From: Allomuricauda sp. TMED12 | GTDB taxonomy: Bacteria > Bacteroidota > Bacteroidia > Flavobacteriales > Flavobacteriaceae | Length of the DNA: 64,000 nt | NCBI GenBank assembly: GCA_002167435.2 | Contig: NHBR02000140.1 | Span: 73,473 to 137,472, forward strand | Reading direction: 5' to 3' | Shown: positions 55,756-63,835 of the stretch, piece after piece | Layout of the letters: each line of letters starts with the position of its first letter | Numbering within the stretch: position 1 is the first letter of the stretch | Made by a program: the position numbers and the translations under genes | Notes under the pieces: model-generated | The model's database searches: none | Seen by the model: the letters and a program-made list of their open reading frames with translations, nothing else | What the model was told of the DNA's origin: nothing

Positions 55756-56511
55756 ATGGAAAAAACAGCGCTTATAACTGGAGCTACGAGTGGAATAGGT
55801 AAAGCAACGGCCGAACTTTTTGCAAAGCAGGGATATAATTTGATACTCTGTGGGCGTAGGCAGGATCGTCTTGAGCAACTCAAAAATGAATTGGGAAGGG
55901 ATACTGCAATTTTCACCCTAAATTTTGATGTGAGAAATCGAGAAGACGTGTTCTCTGCCATTGAAAGTTTACCAAAAGAATTTTCGGAAATAGATATCTT
56001 GGTCAACAATGCTGGGAATGCACATGGTTTAGACCCTATCGATAAGGGCAATCCGGATGATTGGGATGCCATGTTGGACATCAACGTTAAAGGGTTGTTG
56101 TACATGTCCAAAGCTATTATTCCAAAAATGGTGGAACGCAAATCTGGGCATATCATCAATATTGGTTCTACAGCAGGCAAGGAAGTTTACCCGAACGGAA
56201 ATGTGTATTGCGCCAGTAAGCACGCAGTGGACGCCATCAACCAAGGCATGCGAATAGATTTGAATGCATATGGTATTCGCGTAGGCGCAGTTAATCCTGG
56301 ATTGGTGGAAACAGAATTCAGTGATGTTCGTTTTAAGGGTGATACTGAAAAAGCTTCCAAAGTGTACAAGGGTTTTCAGCCCTTAAAACCGGAAGATATT
56401 GCGGATATTATTCTGTTTGTAGTCACACGACCCTATCACGTGAACATTGCCGACCTGGTAGTGATGCCCACTGCACAGGCCAGCAGCACAATTGTTAATA
56501 AAAACAATTAA
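55756..56511 (+). CDS. SDR oxidoreductase, YdfG-like
   Basis: A 251-residue classical SDR with TGATSGIG at 8-15, NNAG at 84-87, and the catalytic Ser138, Tyr151 and Lys155 (VYCASKHA). Overall it resembles NADP-dependent 3-hydroxy acid (serine/allo-threonine) dehydrogenase YdfG. It follows the aldo/keto reductase by 14 bp. The left arm of the inverted repeat around the next gene starts at the base right after its stop codon. Confidence 0.92.
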   Translation: MEKTALITGATSGIGKATAELFAKQGYNLILCGRRQDRLEQLKNELGRDTAIFTLNFDVRNREDVFSAIESLPKEFSEIDILVNNAGNAHGLDPIDKGNPDDWDAMLDINVKGLLYMSKAIIPKMVERKSGHIINIGSTAGKEVYPNGNVYCASKHAVDAINQGMRIDLNAYGIRVGAVNPGLVETEFSDVRFKGDTEKASKVYKGFQPLKPEDIADIILFVVTRPYHVNIADLVVMPTAQASSTIVNKNN

Positions 56512-56944
56512 GTGTTGCGGGTTTTGTGTTGAAAGTTTAAAATAGCAATTTATGAATGGATTTGAGGAACTGGATGTTTGGAAACTGGCAAGAGAAATTT
56601 GTAATGAGGTCTGGATAATAATTGAAAGTACTTCTCTGAGTAATGATTACAGTCTCAAGAATCAAATGAATGCTTCATCTGGGTCAATTATGGATAATAT
56701 TGCAGAAGGATTTGAGCGAAACGGAAATCGCGAACTCATTCAGTTTTTAAGTATTGCAAAAGCTTCTTGCGGAGAATTGAGGTCTCAATTGTACCGATGT
56801 TTAGATAGGGAACATATAACAAAAGCTCAATTCGATAATATTTGTTCGAAAACAATCACCGAAGGAAAAAAGATTGGTGCATTTATGTCTTATCTCAAAA
56901 AATCGGAGAGAAAAGGAGCAAATTATGATTAAATCTCGCAACAC
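56512..56944. mobile_element. Inverted-repeat-bounded element carrying a four-helix-bundle gene
   Basis: The left arm at 56512-56525 (GTGTTGCGGGTTTT) and right arm at 56931-56944 are imperfect inverted repeats, 12 of 14 matching. They enclose the four-helix-bundle ORF almost exactly; the left arm begins right after the SDR stop and the right arm overlaps the ORF stop. Each arm has a partial direct repeat beside it (GTGTTGAAAG on the left, AAATCTCGAAACTC on the right). This layout recalls intervening sequences of 23S rRNA that encode S23 proteins. No transposase is seen; mobility is an inference. Confidence 0.5.
56552..56932 (+). CDS. Four-helix-bundle (S23/IVP-like) protein
   Basis: A 126-residue all-helical protein of the S23 rRNA intervening-sequence family. 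Typical marks are the start ...FEELDVWKLAREI, then NQMNASSGSIMDNIAEGFERNGNRELIQFLSIAKASCGE and a final helix ending YLKKSERKG. Family members occur in 23S rRNA insertions and, as Avd, in diversity-generating retroelements; free-standing copies like this have no known function. No reverse transcriptase or variable repeat is near. ATG start, 40 bp inside the left repeat arm. Confidence 0.88.
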   Translation: MNGFEELDVWKLAREICNEVWIIIESTSLSNDYSLKNQMNASSGSIMDNIAEGFERNGNRELIQFLSIAKASCGELRSQLYRCLDREHITKAQFDNICSKTITEGKKIGAFMSYLKKSERKGANYD

Positions 56945-56971
56945 GCAGCTCAAATCTCGAAACTCTAAACT

Positions 56972-58108
56972 ATGATCAATAAACGCCTACTCGTAAAAAA
57001 CCTGTTAGCCCACAACGACGAAAATAGTTTTTACGACAAAAAGCGTTTTATATCCATTGGTGAAAAAGAAGGAAAGGCCAAGTTTCTAAAACATGTCTGC
57101 GCCTTGGCCAACAGCAATCCAAAAAACAATTCTTTTATTGTAATCGGTGTAGAGGACGAGGATAACACGATTGTAGGGGTCGATTTCTTTGACGACAGCA
57201 AAATACAGAACCTTGTAAATGCTTATTTGGATAATCCTCCTTTGATTTCCTATGAAAATATCCCGTTTCCGCATTTGCCCGAAGGCAAGGTAGTAGGTTT
57301 GGTCACAATTAGATCCAATGGGAAAGTTTGCGCGCTACGTAAAAATATTTGGAAATATTATGGGGGTGCGGTTTTCTTTAGGGAAGGGAGCATCAGCCTA
57401 CCTAAAGCCTTTGATATTGAGTTAAAGGATATTAACTCCGATAAGGTAGCAACCATTGAACAGCATGCCCGTAACAATATAGAATACACCTTGGATGCTG
57501 TTCTAAAGTTTTTTAACACACGACACCCTGACTTAACTAGTGATTACAAAGTTTTCAAGGAGCAATTTGTGGTCTGTTGGGCCGGGAACAAGAAAAAAGT
57601 AAAAGGAAAAGTCTATTATTCCAGAGTGGACATAGAGCTCATCAACGAACAGGTAAAATTGTTCTATTCTGCTTTGGATGAAATCACTATTGAGTACGAT
57701 GAGGATTCATTCAAAACATTTGAATATGTACAATTGGGTTTGGGTTCCCAACAAAAATATTACCCATTGGAAGAAATGGTGATTACATTTTCGGAAAATG
57801 GCAAGTACACCATCAACAGTAAATTGATATTTGAACCACCACAGTTTGATAAAAAAACGCTGTACCACGTGTACAACACCAATAATGCACTGCTCAAAAA
57901 GTTGGAAAACCATATACCCTTAACGGATTCGGAACATACGGATATGACCCACCTCCCGGCAACGTACCTTATCTGCTACCTGAACGGTTTTGAAGAAGCA
58001 AGAGATAAAATGGATAATTCACGGGCTTTAATAAAAGCTTACGATAGCCATGTGTATCAATCCTTAAAAGAATCGCAGCGAATTTTACGTAAAGTACATT
58101 ACGCTTAA
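56972..58108 (+). CDS. AlbA_2-domain ATP-binding protein
   Basis: A 378-residue protein with a Schlafen AlbA_2-type N-terminal domain: KEGKAKFLKHVCALANSNPKNNSFIVIGVED, IVGVDFFDD and YGGAVFFREGS at about residues 27-135. The C-terminal two thirds (from about 160) match no family I know. Proteins of this class are annotated as ATP-binding or RNA-binding regulators. It is probably cut off from the upstream SDR by the repeat-bounded element. Its stop overlaps that of the convergent GH13 gene by 4 bp. Confidence 0.8.
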   Translation: MINKRLLVKNLLAHNDENSFYDKKRFISIGEKEGKAKFLKHVCALANSNPKNNSFIVIGVEDEDNTIVGVDFFDDSKIQNLVNAYLDNPPLISYENIPFPHLPEGKVVGLVTIRSNGKVCALRKNIWKYYGGAVFFREGSISLPKAFDIELKDINSDKVATIEQHARNNIEYTLDAVLKFFNTRHPDLTSDYKVFKEQFVVCWAGNKKKVKGKVYYSRVDIELINEQVKLFYSALDEITIEYDEDSFKTFEYVQLGLGSQQKYYPLEEMVITFSENGKYTINSKLIFEPPQFDKKTLYHVYNTNNALLKKLENHIPLTDSEHTDMTHLPATYLICYLNGFEEARDKMDNSRALIKAYDSHVYQSLKESQRILRKVHYA

Positions 58109-60024
58109 CCTTTTAGCAACCACATCATCTGATGAGGCATTAATTCCAGAAGACCACTGTTTAAACTAACTTTTTCATTGGATACTAAATCCAAGGGCTC
58201 CCCTTTGCTAAAATACCCTAGCTTTTTGATCCAGCTACTATCGATTACCTGAGGGTTTTCATCGAAATTGCAAATAACAAGCAACCCCTGCTGGTCTTCA
58301 TTTCTTTCAAATGAAAAAATATGGTCGTTGCCCGTATGGTACAATTCAAGATTATTGCTGTCGGCAAAAACCGTGTTGTTTTTTCTAATTTTGATGAGTT
58401 TTTGCAAGGTTTGGAATATTTTGGACTGGGGTAGGTTCTCATTGTCCAATTTTGAAATGGTTTCCCAGTCCTGCATGGGACGATTTACCCAGCGACTATC
58501 CCCTTTTTTGGATACATCATTTTGGAAGGAATAATCGTTTAAGGTGCCAATTTCATCACCTGCGTAGATCAAGGGAATACCGCCAAAGGCCAAAGTAATT
58601 CCATGCAGCATAATGATTTTCTTCACTGATTCCTCCAGTAAGCCTTGATCTTTAGTTGTCAAAGCCTTTTCCAGTCCCAGTAACGATGCCGCACTTCCAG
58701 TGATTCGTCCATCGCCTGTTTTTGGGTTGTACATAAACAGCAATCCCGTTGCTGGAGACCAATCCAATCGTTGGCAATAGTAATCCAATAAAAATTTACG
58801 GTGCATCCCGGGGTTCCAACCCAATTCTTCGATGAGGTGGTTTTCGTATCCCAATCCAATATCATCATGGCAACGGATGTAGTTGATCCAAGTACAATCT
58901 TTGGGTTTTGGCGGCACGTGCATCAAGCTTTTATAGAGCAATTGAGTTTTTTTAGTAGCAATGGAGTTCCATAAGAGCGCCATCAACGAAGCATTATAGG
59001 CCACTTCGCATTCGTTTCCCCGTTTTTCTTCTTCGCCAAAATACTTCACAATGTCCATTGGAGCTACAATGGCCTCTGCCAAAAGTATGGTGCCCGGAGC
59101 GACAACTTGTAGGCACATTCGGAACAAGGTGATGAGATTGTGGGCCTCGGGAAGGTTTTGCGAAATGGTGCCGATTCTTTTCCAAAGAAAGGCAAGGGCA
59201 TCAAAACGGACCACATCCACGCCCATATCCGTTAACTTTACCAAGTTGGTGAGCATCTCTAAAAATACTTCAGGATTGGTATAGTTAAGGTCCCATTGAT
59301 AACTGTTGAATACCGTCATTACCCATTTTTCCATTTCGGGGATATAGGTAAAATTACCTGGCGATGTTTCGGGAAATACTTCGGGCAGTGTTTTTTCAAA
59401 TTCGGCCGGAATGGTGTAATCCTCATAGGTGTAGTAGTAGCCCTGGTATTTTTTGTCCCCTTTCTTGGCTTTTTTCGCCCATGAATATTCGTTGGAGGTA
59501 TGGTTGACCACAAAATCGAGCATCAAATAAATACCATTGTTACGGAACGCTGTGGTCAATTCCAGTAAATCTTCTTTAGAGCCATATTTTTTATCCACCT
59601 GAAGATAACTGTTCACGGCATAACCACCATCACTTTCTCCTTTGGGTCTGGTAGTGATGGGCATAAGGTGTAAAAAGTTTATTCCCAATTTTTTAAAGTA
59701 GGGTATTTTTTCTTCCAACCCTTTTAGGTCTTTGTTAAAATGCTCTACGTATAATTGCATGCCAACAAGGTCTTCGGACTGATACCAATTGCCCGATTTT
59801 AATCTCTCTAGGTCTTGATTCTTTAATTCCTCAGGTCTATCCAAATATAATTTGGTCAGAAGTTTCAATAGTTTTTGAAAATGCTTCTCGTGACGCTCTT
59901 CGGAGTATAGAGAAAAGAACTGTTTTTGAATCAAGGTGAGGTTGGTGGCCAACCGAAGACCAAAGAGTCCCTTGCTGTCTTTCCCTTTTTGAGAAAGTAG
60001 TATATGTAGTTTGGCTTGGTTCAT
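58105..60024 (-). CDS. GH13 alpha-amylase family enzyme, amylosucrase-like
   Basis: A 639-residue glycoside hydrolase or transglycosylase without signal peptide. GH13 motifs are in order: LMLDFVVNHTSNEY, the nucleophile Asp in VDVVRFDALAFLWK, the acid Glu in ILLAEAIVAP and the transition-state His-Asp in YIRCHDDIGLGYE. Length, the N-terminal helical domain and the sequence around ITTRPKGESDGGYAVNSY suit amylosucrase or sucrose hydrolase. The upstream gene is a fructokinase, consistent with cytoplasmic sucrose splitting and fructose phosphorylation. Confidence 0.87.
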   Translation of the reverse strand: MNQAKLHILLSQKGKDSKGLFGLRLATNLTLIQKQFFSLYSEERHEKHFQKLLKLLTKLYLDRPEELKNQDLERLKSGNWYQSEDLVGMQLYVEHFNKDLKGLEEKIPYFKKLGINFLHLMPITTRPKGESDGGYAVNSYLQVDKKYGSKEDLLELTTAFRNNGIYLMLDFVVNHTSNEYSWAKKAKKGDKKYQGYYYTYEDYTIPAEFEKTLPEVFPETSPGNFTYIPEMEKWVMTVFNSYQWDLNYTNPEVFLEMLTNLVKLTDMGVDVVRFDALAFLWKRIGTISQNLPEAHNLITLFRMCLQVVAPGTILLAEAIVAPMDIVKYFGEEEKRGNECEVAYNASLMALLWNSIATKKTQLLYKSLMHVPPKPKDCTWINYIRCHDDIGLGYENHLIEELGWNPGMHRKFLLDYYCQRLDWSPATGLLFMYNPKTGDGRITGSAASLLGLEKALTTKDQGLLEESVKKIIMLHGITLAFGGIPLIYAGDEIGTLNDYSFQNDVSKKGDSRWVNRPMQDWETISKLDNENLPQSKIFQTLQKLIKIRKNNTVFADSNNLELYHTGNDHIFSFERNEDQQGLLVICNFDENPQVIDSSWIKKLGYFSKGEPLDLVSNEKVSLNSGLLELMPHQMMWLLKG

Positions 60025-60969
60025 TTACTTTTCGAGCTGGTCCTTTGTTGGCAGGGCCACAATGGCACCATAATTTGTAGTGGTTATTGCCCCAGCCTTA
60101 TTGGCCATGGCCACCATATTTTCAACTAAGGAAAAATCCTCAAAGACAGATTCAAAATTACCCAAATCGGAAATTTGATATAACAAACACCCTATAAAAG
60201 CGTCCCCCGCTCCTGTAGTGTCAACCGGATTCACAGGAACACTTGGAATTACTTTTTTAGAGCCATTCATACTTAAAAGCGTCCCATCTTTTCCTAAGGT
60301 AACAGTAATAATTTTTGTTCCTGCCTTGTGCAGTGTATCACAGGCTTGATTTAAATCTTCTTTACCTGAAATTAATTGTGCCTCTTCCAGGCTAAACTTG
60401 CACAAATGTGATTTCTCCACAAAGGGCATGCATTTTTTTATGAATGTTTCTTCATCATCTTTCCAAAGGTCACTTCTAAAATTTGGGTCAAAGCAAATAA
60501 ACATTTCTTTGGTAAGGCCATCAAAAAGATATTTGGTATATGTTTTTTCCAAAGGGCCACCCAATAGAGCCGTCGCTGCCCCCAAGTGAAGAATGTTTCC
60601 TGGGAGATTTTTTCTTAGGTCAGGGTTGTATTTAAGTTCCTTATCCGCACCCCTGCTAAAAACAAAGTCCCGTTCTCCATCTGCTGCGATGGAAACAAAG
60701 GCAAGGGTAGTAAAAGTTTTTGATCGTTGGGCCAACGAAATATCTACTCCCTCCGTTTTGAGAGTTTCTAACAGAAATTTACCAAACGGGTCTTCCCCAA
60801 CACATCCAATAAAGATTCCATTTCCTCCTAATTTGGATATGGCACAGGCCACATTGGCCGGTGCGCCGCCTGCTTTTTTGGTAAATTCATTCGCTTTGGA
60901 AAGGTCACTCCCTTGCCGTTCGGCAACAAAATCGATCAACAATTCACCGATACAGTATACTTTCTTCAT
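60025..60969 (-). CDS. Fructokinase-like PfkB-family sugar kinase
   Basis: An ATP-dependent sugar kinase of 314 residues from ATG at 60969 (MKKVYCIGELLIDF); the nine extra residues of the longer frame look non-coding. It has GGAPANVACAISKLGGNGIFIG at the N-terminus and the signature VDTTGAGDAFIGCLLYQIS near the C-terminus. Fructose is the likely substrate because the TAA directly precedes the ATG of the amylosucrase-like gene, making a two-gene sucrose operon. Confidence 0.87.
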   Translation of the reverse strand: MKKVYCIGELLIDFVAERQGSDLSKANEFTKKAGGAPANVACAISKLGGNGIFIGCVGEDPFGKFLLETLKTEGVDISLAQRSKTFTTLAFVSIAADGERDFVFSRGADKELKYNPDLRKNLPGNILHLGAATALLGGPLEKTYTKYLFDGLTKEMFICFDPNFRSDLWKDDEETFIKKCMPFVEKSHLCKFSLEEAQLISGKEDLNQACDTLHKAGTKIITVTLGKDGTLLSMNGSKKVIPSVPVNPVDTTGAGDAFIGCLLYQISDLGNFESVFEDFSLVENMVAMANKAGAITTTNYGAIVALPTKDQLEK

Positions 60970-61120
60970 ATTGTTTCGAAATATTCTAAGGTACATAGAA
61001 AATTATACCACGTCCAAAAATCAGTTAGGTTTATTTGAATTGTAGGTTAAATACGTGATAAAGCCACTGTGATTTTTCATCAGCCAACCATTTGTGTGTA
61101 ATATTGCCAAAAACTTTTCT

Positions 61121-61846
61121 ATGCGAACACTGGTTGTGGGCGACATCCATTCAGGGGTGCGGGCTTTGGAACAGTTAATCACCAAAGCCAAGATTACCTC
61201 TAGCGATCATATTATTTTTTTGGGAGATTACGTAGATGCCTGGAGCACGGCCGTTGAAACGGTTGATTTTTTGATTCAGCTTAAAAGCGAATACAAATGC
61301 ACTTTTATCCGTGGAAACCACGATGAACTTTGTAGGGCTTGGCTGGTAACTCAAAAAGAAAATCCACAGTGGTTGGCGCATGGTGGCACCGCCACAAGGA
61401 ACTCCTATTTAAATGCAGATAGGGATACATGGGATTTGCACCTCAGGTTTTATGAAGAGTTAAAGAACTATTATCTTGCTAATGACAACCGTTTGTATTT
61501 GCACGCCGGCTATACAAACCTTAAGGGAATAGACTACGAGTATTTTGAACAATCCTTTTATTGGGACAGAACATTGTGGGAACTAGCTTCGGCCATTAAC
61601 CCTGAGTTGAAGCCAACGGACCCAGAGTTTCCAAAACGTTTGACCCACTACAAAGAAGTATTTATTGGCCATACACCCTTGTCCAAAAATAAGTTTGTGG
61701 AACCCCAAAAAAAGGCCAATGTTTGGAACGTGGATACTGGAGCTGCATTTATGGGCGGGTTAACGATGTTAGACGTAGAAAGCAAAGAATATTGGCAAAG
61801 TGACCCTGTACATACATTTTATCCAGGCGAAAGAGGAAGAAATTAA
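61121..61846 (+). CDS. Metallophosphoesterase, PP1/ApaH-like
   Basis: A 241-residue calcineurin-type phosphoesterase. Metal ligands: Asp8 and His10 in VGDIHSG, Asp36 in LGDYVDAW, Asn66 in RGNHDEL, and later His in HAGYT and GHTPL. The fold is that of PP1-type serine/threonine phosphatases and diadenosine tetraphosphatase; the substrate is not known. I choose ATG at 61121, since the earlier GTG at 61094 adds nine residues ahead of the first strand. It precedes the desaturase gene by 46 bp. Confidence 0.88.
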   Translation: MRTLVVGDIHSGVRALEQLITKAKITSSDHIIFLGDYVDAWSTAVETVDFLIQLKSEYKCTFIRGNHDELCRAWLVTQKENPQWLAHGGTATRNSYLNADRDTWDLHLRFYEELKNYYLANDNRLYLHAGYTNLKGIDYEYFEQSFYWDRTLWELASAINPELKPTDPEFPKRLTHYKEVFIGHTPLSKNKFVEPQKKANVWNVDTGAAFMGGLTMLDVESKEYWQSDPVHTFYPGERGRN

Positions 61847-61892
61847 CAGAATTCCAATATTTTATGGAGACCTTTGTAAAAAACCCCGTACT

Positions 61893-62888
61893 ATGTCTAT
61901 TAAAAATGTAAGGTTGGAAGTAATGCAGCAGATTGAACCCAAAGTTGAAGGGTTTATTGACGAATTTCTTATTCCAAGCGAGAAAATATGGCAGCCTACT
62001 GATTTCTTGCCAGATTCCCAAAGCGATAAATTTTTTGATGAAATAGAGCAGATTAGAGGTGAAGCCAAGGAATTGGGATATGATTTTTGGGTAACCCTTG
62101 TGGCAGATACGATTACCGAAGAAGCACTCCCAACCTATGAATCTTGGTTGATGGATGTGGAAGGTATAGATCAGCATAACGGAAAAGATAATGGATGGAG
62201 CAAATGGGTGCGAGCCTGGACTGCAGAGGAGAATCGGCATGGAGATGTTTTGAACAAATATTTGTATCTCTCAGGTCGTGTAAACATGCGGGAGATTGAG
62301 ATTACCACGCAACATTTAATTTCGGATGGGTTTGATATAGGAACAGATAGGGACCCATACAAAAACTTTGTATATACTTCCTTTCAGGAGCTTGCTACCA
62401 ATATCTCACACAAAAGGGTGGGAAAAATGGCCAGAAAGAAAGGGAATGCCCTTCTCGCAAAAATGTGTACCATTATTGCTGGTGATGAAATGAGGCACCA
62501 TTTGGCCTATCGGGAATTTGTAAAGACGATTATGGGACAAGACCCGGATGGGATGGTGTTGGCATTTGCCGATATGATGAAGAAAAAGATTGTAATGCCT
62601 GCGCATTTTTTAAGGGAATCTGGAGGGAATATTGGCGAGGCGTTCGAGCAGTTTTCCAATTGTGCCCAACGTTTGGGAGTGTACACCGCACAGGACTACA
62701 TCGATATCTTGAAAAAACTGAACGATTATTGGGAAATTGGAAACCTTCGAGGACTTTCCGATCAAGCAGAAAAGGCCCGGGTTTATTTAATGAAACTTCC
62801 AGAAAGATTACAGCGCATATCCGAGCGCATGCAATTTTCACAAGATCAATACACCTTTAAATGGGTGCAAGCGAACGGAATGTTGTAG
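61893..62888 (+). CDS. Acyl-ACP desaturase
   Basis: Soluble ferritin-like di-iron enzyme that inserts a double bond into acyl-ACP, 331 residues. The two iron-binding helices are visible as WTAEENRHGDVLNKY and IAGDEMRHHLAYREF; a first Glu is in ITEEALPTYESWL. ATG at 61893 (MSIKNVRLEVM) is chosen because the longer frame overlaps the phosphoesterase gene. A cytoplasmic route to unsaturated fatty acids. Confidence 0.92.
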   Translation: MSIKNVRLEVMQQIEPKVEGFIDEFLIPSEKIWQPTDFLPDSQSDKFFDEIEQIRGEAKELGYDFWVTLVADTITEEALPTYESWLMDVEGIDQHNGKDNGWSKWVRAWTAEENRHGDVLNKYLYLSGRVNMREIEITTQHLISDGFDIGTDRDPYKNFVYTSFQELATNISHKRVGKMARKKGNALLAKMCTIIAGDEMRHHLAYREFVKTIMGQDPDGMVLAFADMMKKKIVMPAHFLRESGGNIGEAFEQFSNCAQRLGVYTAQDYIDILKKLNDYWEIGNLRGLSDQAEKARVYLMKLPERLQRISERMQFSQDQYTFKWVQANGML

Positions 62889-62910
62889 AAAGACAAGTCG
62901 GTCTTACTTA

Positions 62911-63474
62911 CTAGTATTTGCCGGCACGATGCTTTTCCTGCCATTCAAATAGTTGTTCCCAATGCCCCTCATGTGCCATTTTTGCTTGCATGGGCCATGA
63001 GGCAGGATCATGGATGCGATAACGTTTTCCACCAGAGTCCAGCACTTCCTGACATTTATCCGCGGATGTTTCAGCAAGTTCTTTCCAGGTTTTAATGCCG
63101 AAATTATGAAATAGGCCTTCAATTTTTGGACCTATGCCCTCAACAAGCTTTAGGTCATTTTCCTTGATGGTTTTTCCAAACGCAGCTTTAGCTTCACCTG
63201 AATCAAAAGAGAAAGATTTCCTTTGTAAAGAATTTGTACGGCTATCAAATTCAAGCTGTTTAGTTTTAGTAGTGTAGGATTCAAGCCTTTTACGACAGGT
63301 CTCCAAATCGGATTTCAACTTGGCGTTCTGTATTTCCAATGTATTTATTTCAAACGATTTTTCTTGAATTGATGGTGTGTCCGACTTTCCAAAAAAGTAT
63401 CCAAGGATTCCTGAAATAATTCCTGTGACAGCCAAAATAATCCAATACCATATAGTTGAACTTTCCCAATCCAT
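62911..63474 (-). CDS. Membrane-anchored HhH-domain protein
   Basis: A 187-residue protein: one N-terminal membrane helix (WYWIILAVTGIISGILGYFFG), a coiled-coil stretch at about residues 35-75, then a helix-hairpin-helix-like unit NDLKLVEGIGPKIEGLFHNFGI and a C-terminal motif DPASWPMQAKMAHEGHWEQL. The same HhH plus DPxxWPxQA ending occurs as an extension on ribosomal protein L21 in some Bacteroidetes (from memory). Function unknown; convergent with the desaturase gene. ATG start. Confidence 0.8.
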   Translation of the reverse strand: MDWESSTIWYWIILAVTGIISGILGYFFGKSDTPSIQEKSFEINTLEIQNAKLKSDLETCRKRLESYTTKTKQLEFDSRTNSLQRKSFSFDSGEAKAAFGKTIKENDLKLVEGIGPKIEGLFHNFGIKTWKELAETSADKCQEVLDSGGKRYRIHDPASWPMQAKMAHEGHWEQLFEWQEKHRAGKY

Positions 63475-63479
63475 AATTT

Positions 63480-63833
63480 AGATATTTGAACAGCAAAAAC
63501 TGCACATTTAAAATATTAAAAAAATCTTAAAATTCTAAATTAAAGTATCAGAAATTGAGGTATCTGGAAAAAGAAGGGATTAAATGGAAAAATCAAAAAA
63601 CAGAAAACAGAACAAATGGAACCAATCATACAGTTTTCAGATCCACTTGTAAGATATCTCTTAGATACTTGAATAAATATGATGAGATTTAGGCCAAATA
63701 TTAGGTAAAGAACCCTATTTCTCCCGACAAAGTTCCGGCATTGGAGTAGGGTTTTAAAGTTAAGTTTGAGTTAGTTAAGTTGGTTTTAAAGACCGCCCAA
63801 TTCAGTTGGATGCTGAACGGGCGGCTTTTTGTT
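63480..63833. other. Gene-free gap with possible structured RNA
   Basis: No convincing protein gene. The first 200 bp are AT-rich; a 22-codon ORF at about 63584 has no support. The right part has a nested hairpin (arms about 63710-63717 and 63748-63754, inner CTCC/GGAG pairs), then a second hairpin with TTTTT on the plus strand, as if a plus-strand RNA ended here. A simple 3' UTR of the aldehyde dehydrogenase gene is the alternative. Confidence 0.4.
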
Positions 63834-63835
63834 TT
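63790..63835. terminator. Terminator-like hairpin downstream of the aldehyde dehydrogenase gene
   Basis: CCGCCC with GGGCGG plus an inner TTCAG/CTGAA pair form a long stem. The T run (CTTTTTGTTTT) is better on the plus strand, though the nearest known gene end is on the minus strand; probably bidirectional. Confidence 0.6.

Noticed and set aside
56552-56932. Avd of a diversity-generating retroelement
   Set aside because: No reverse transcriptase, template repeat or variable repeat is present nearby.
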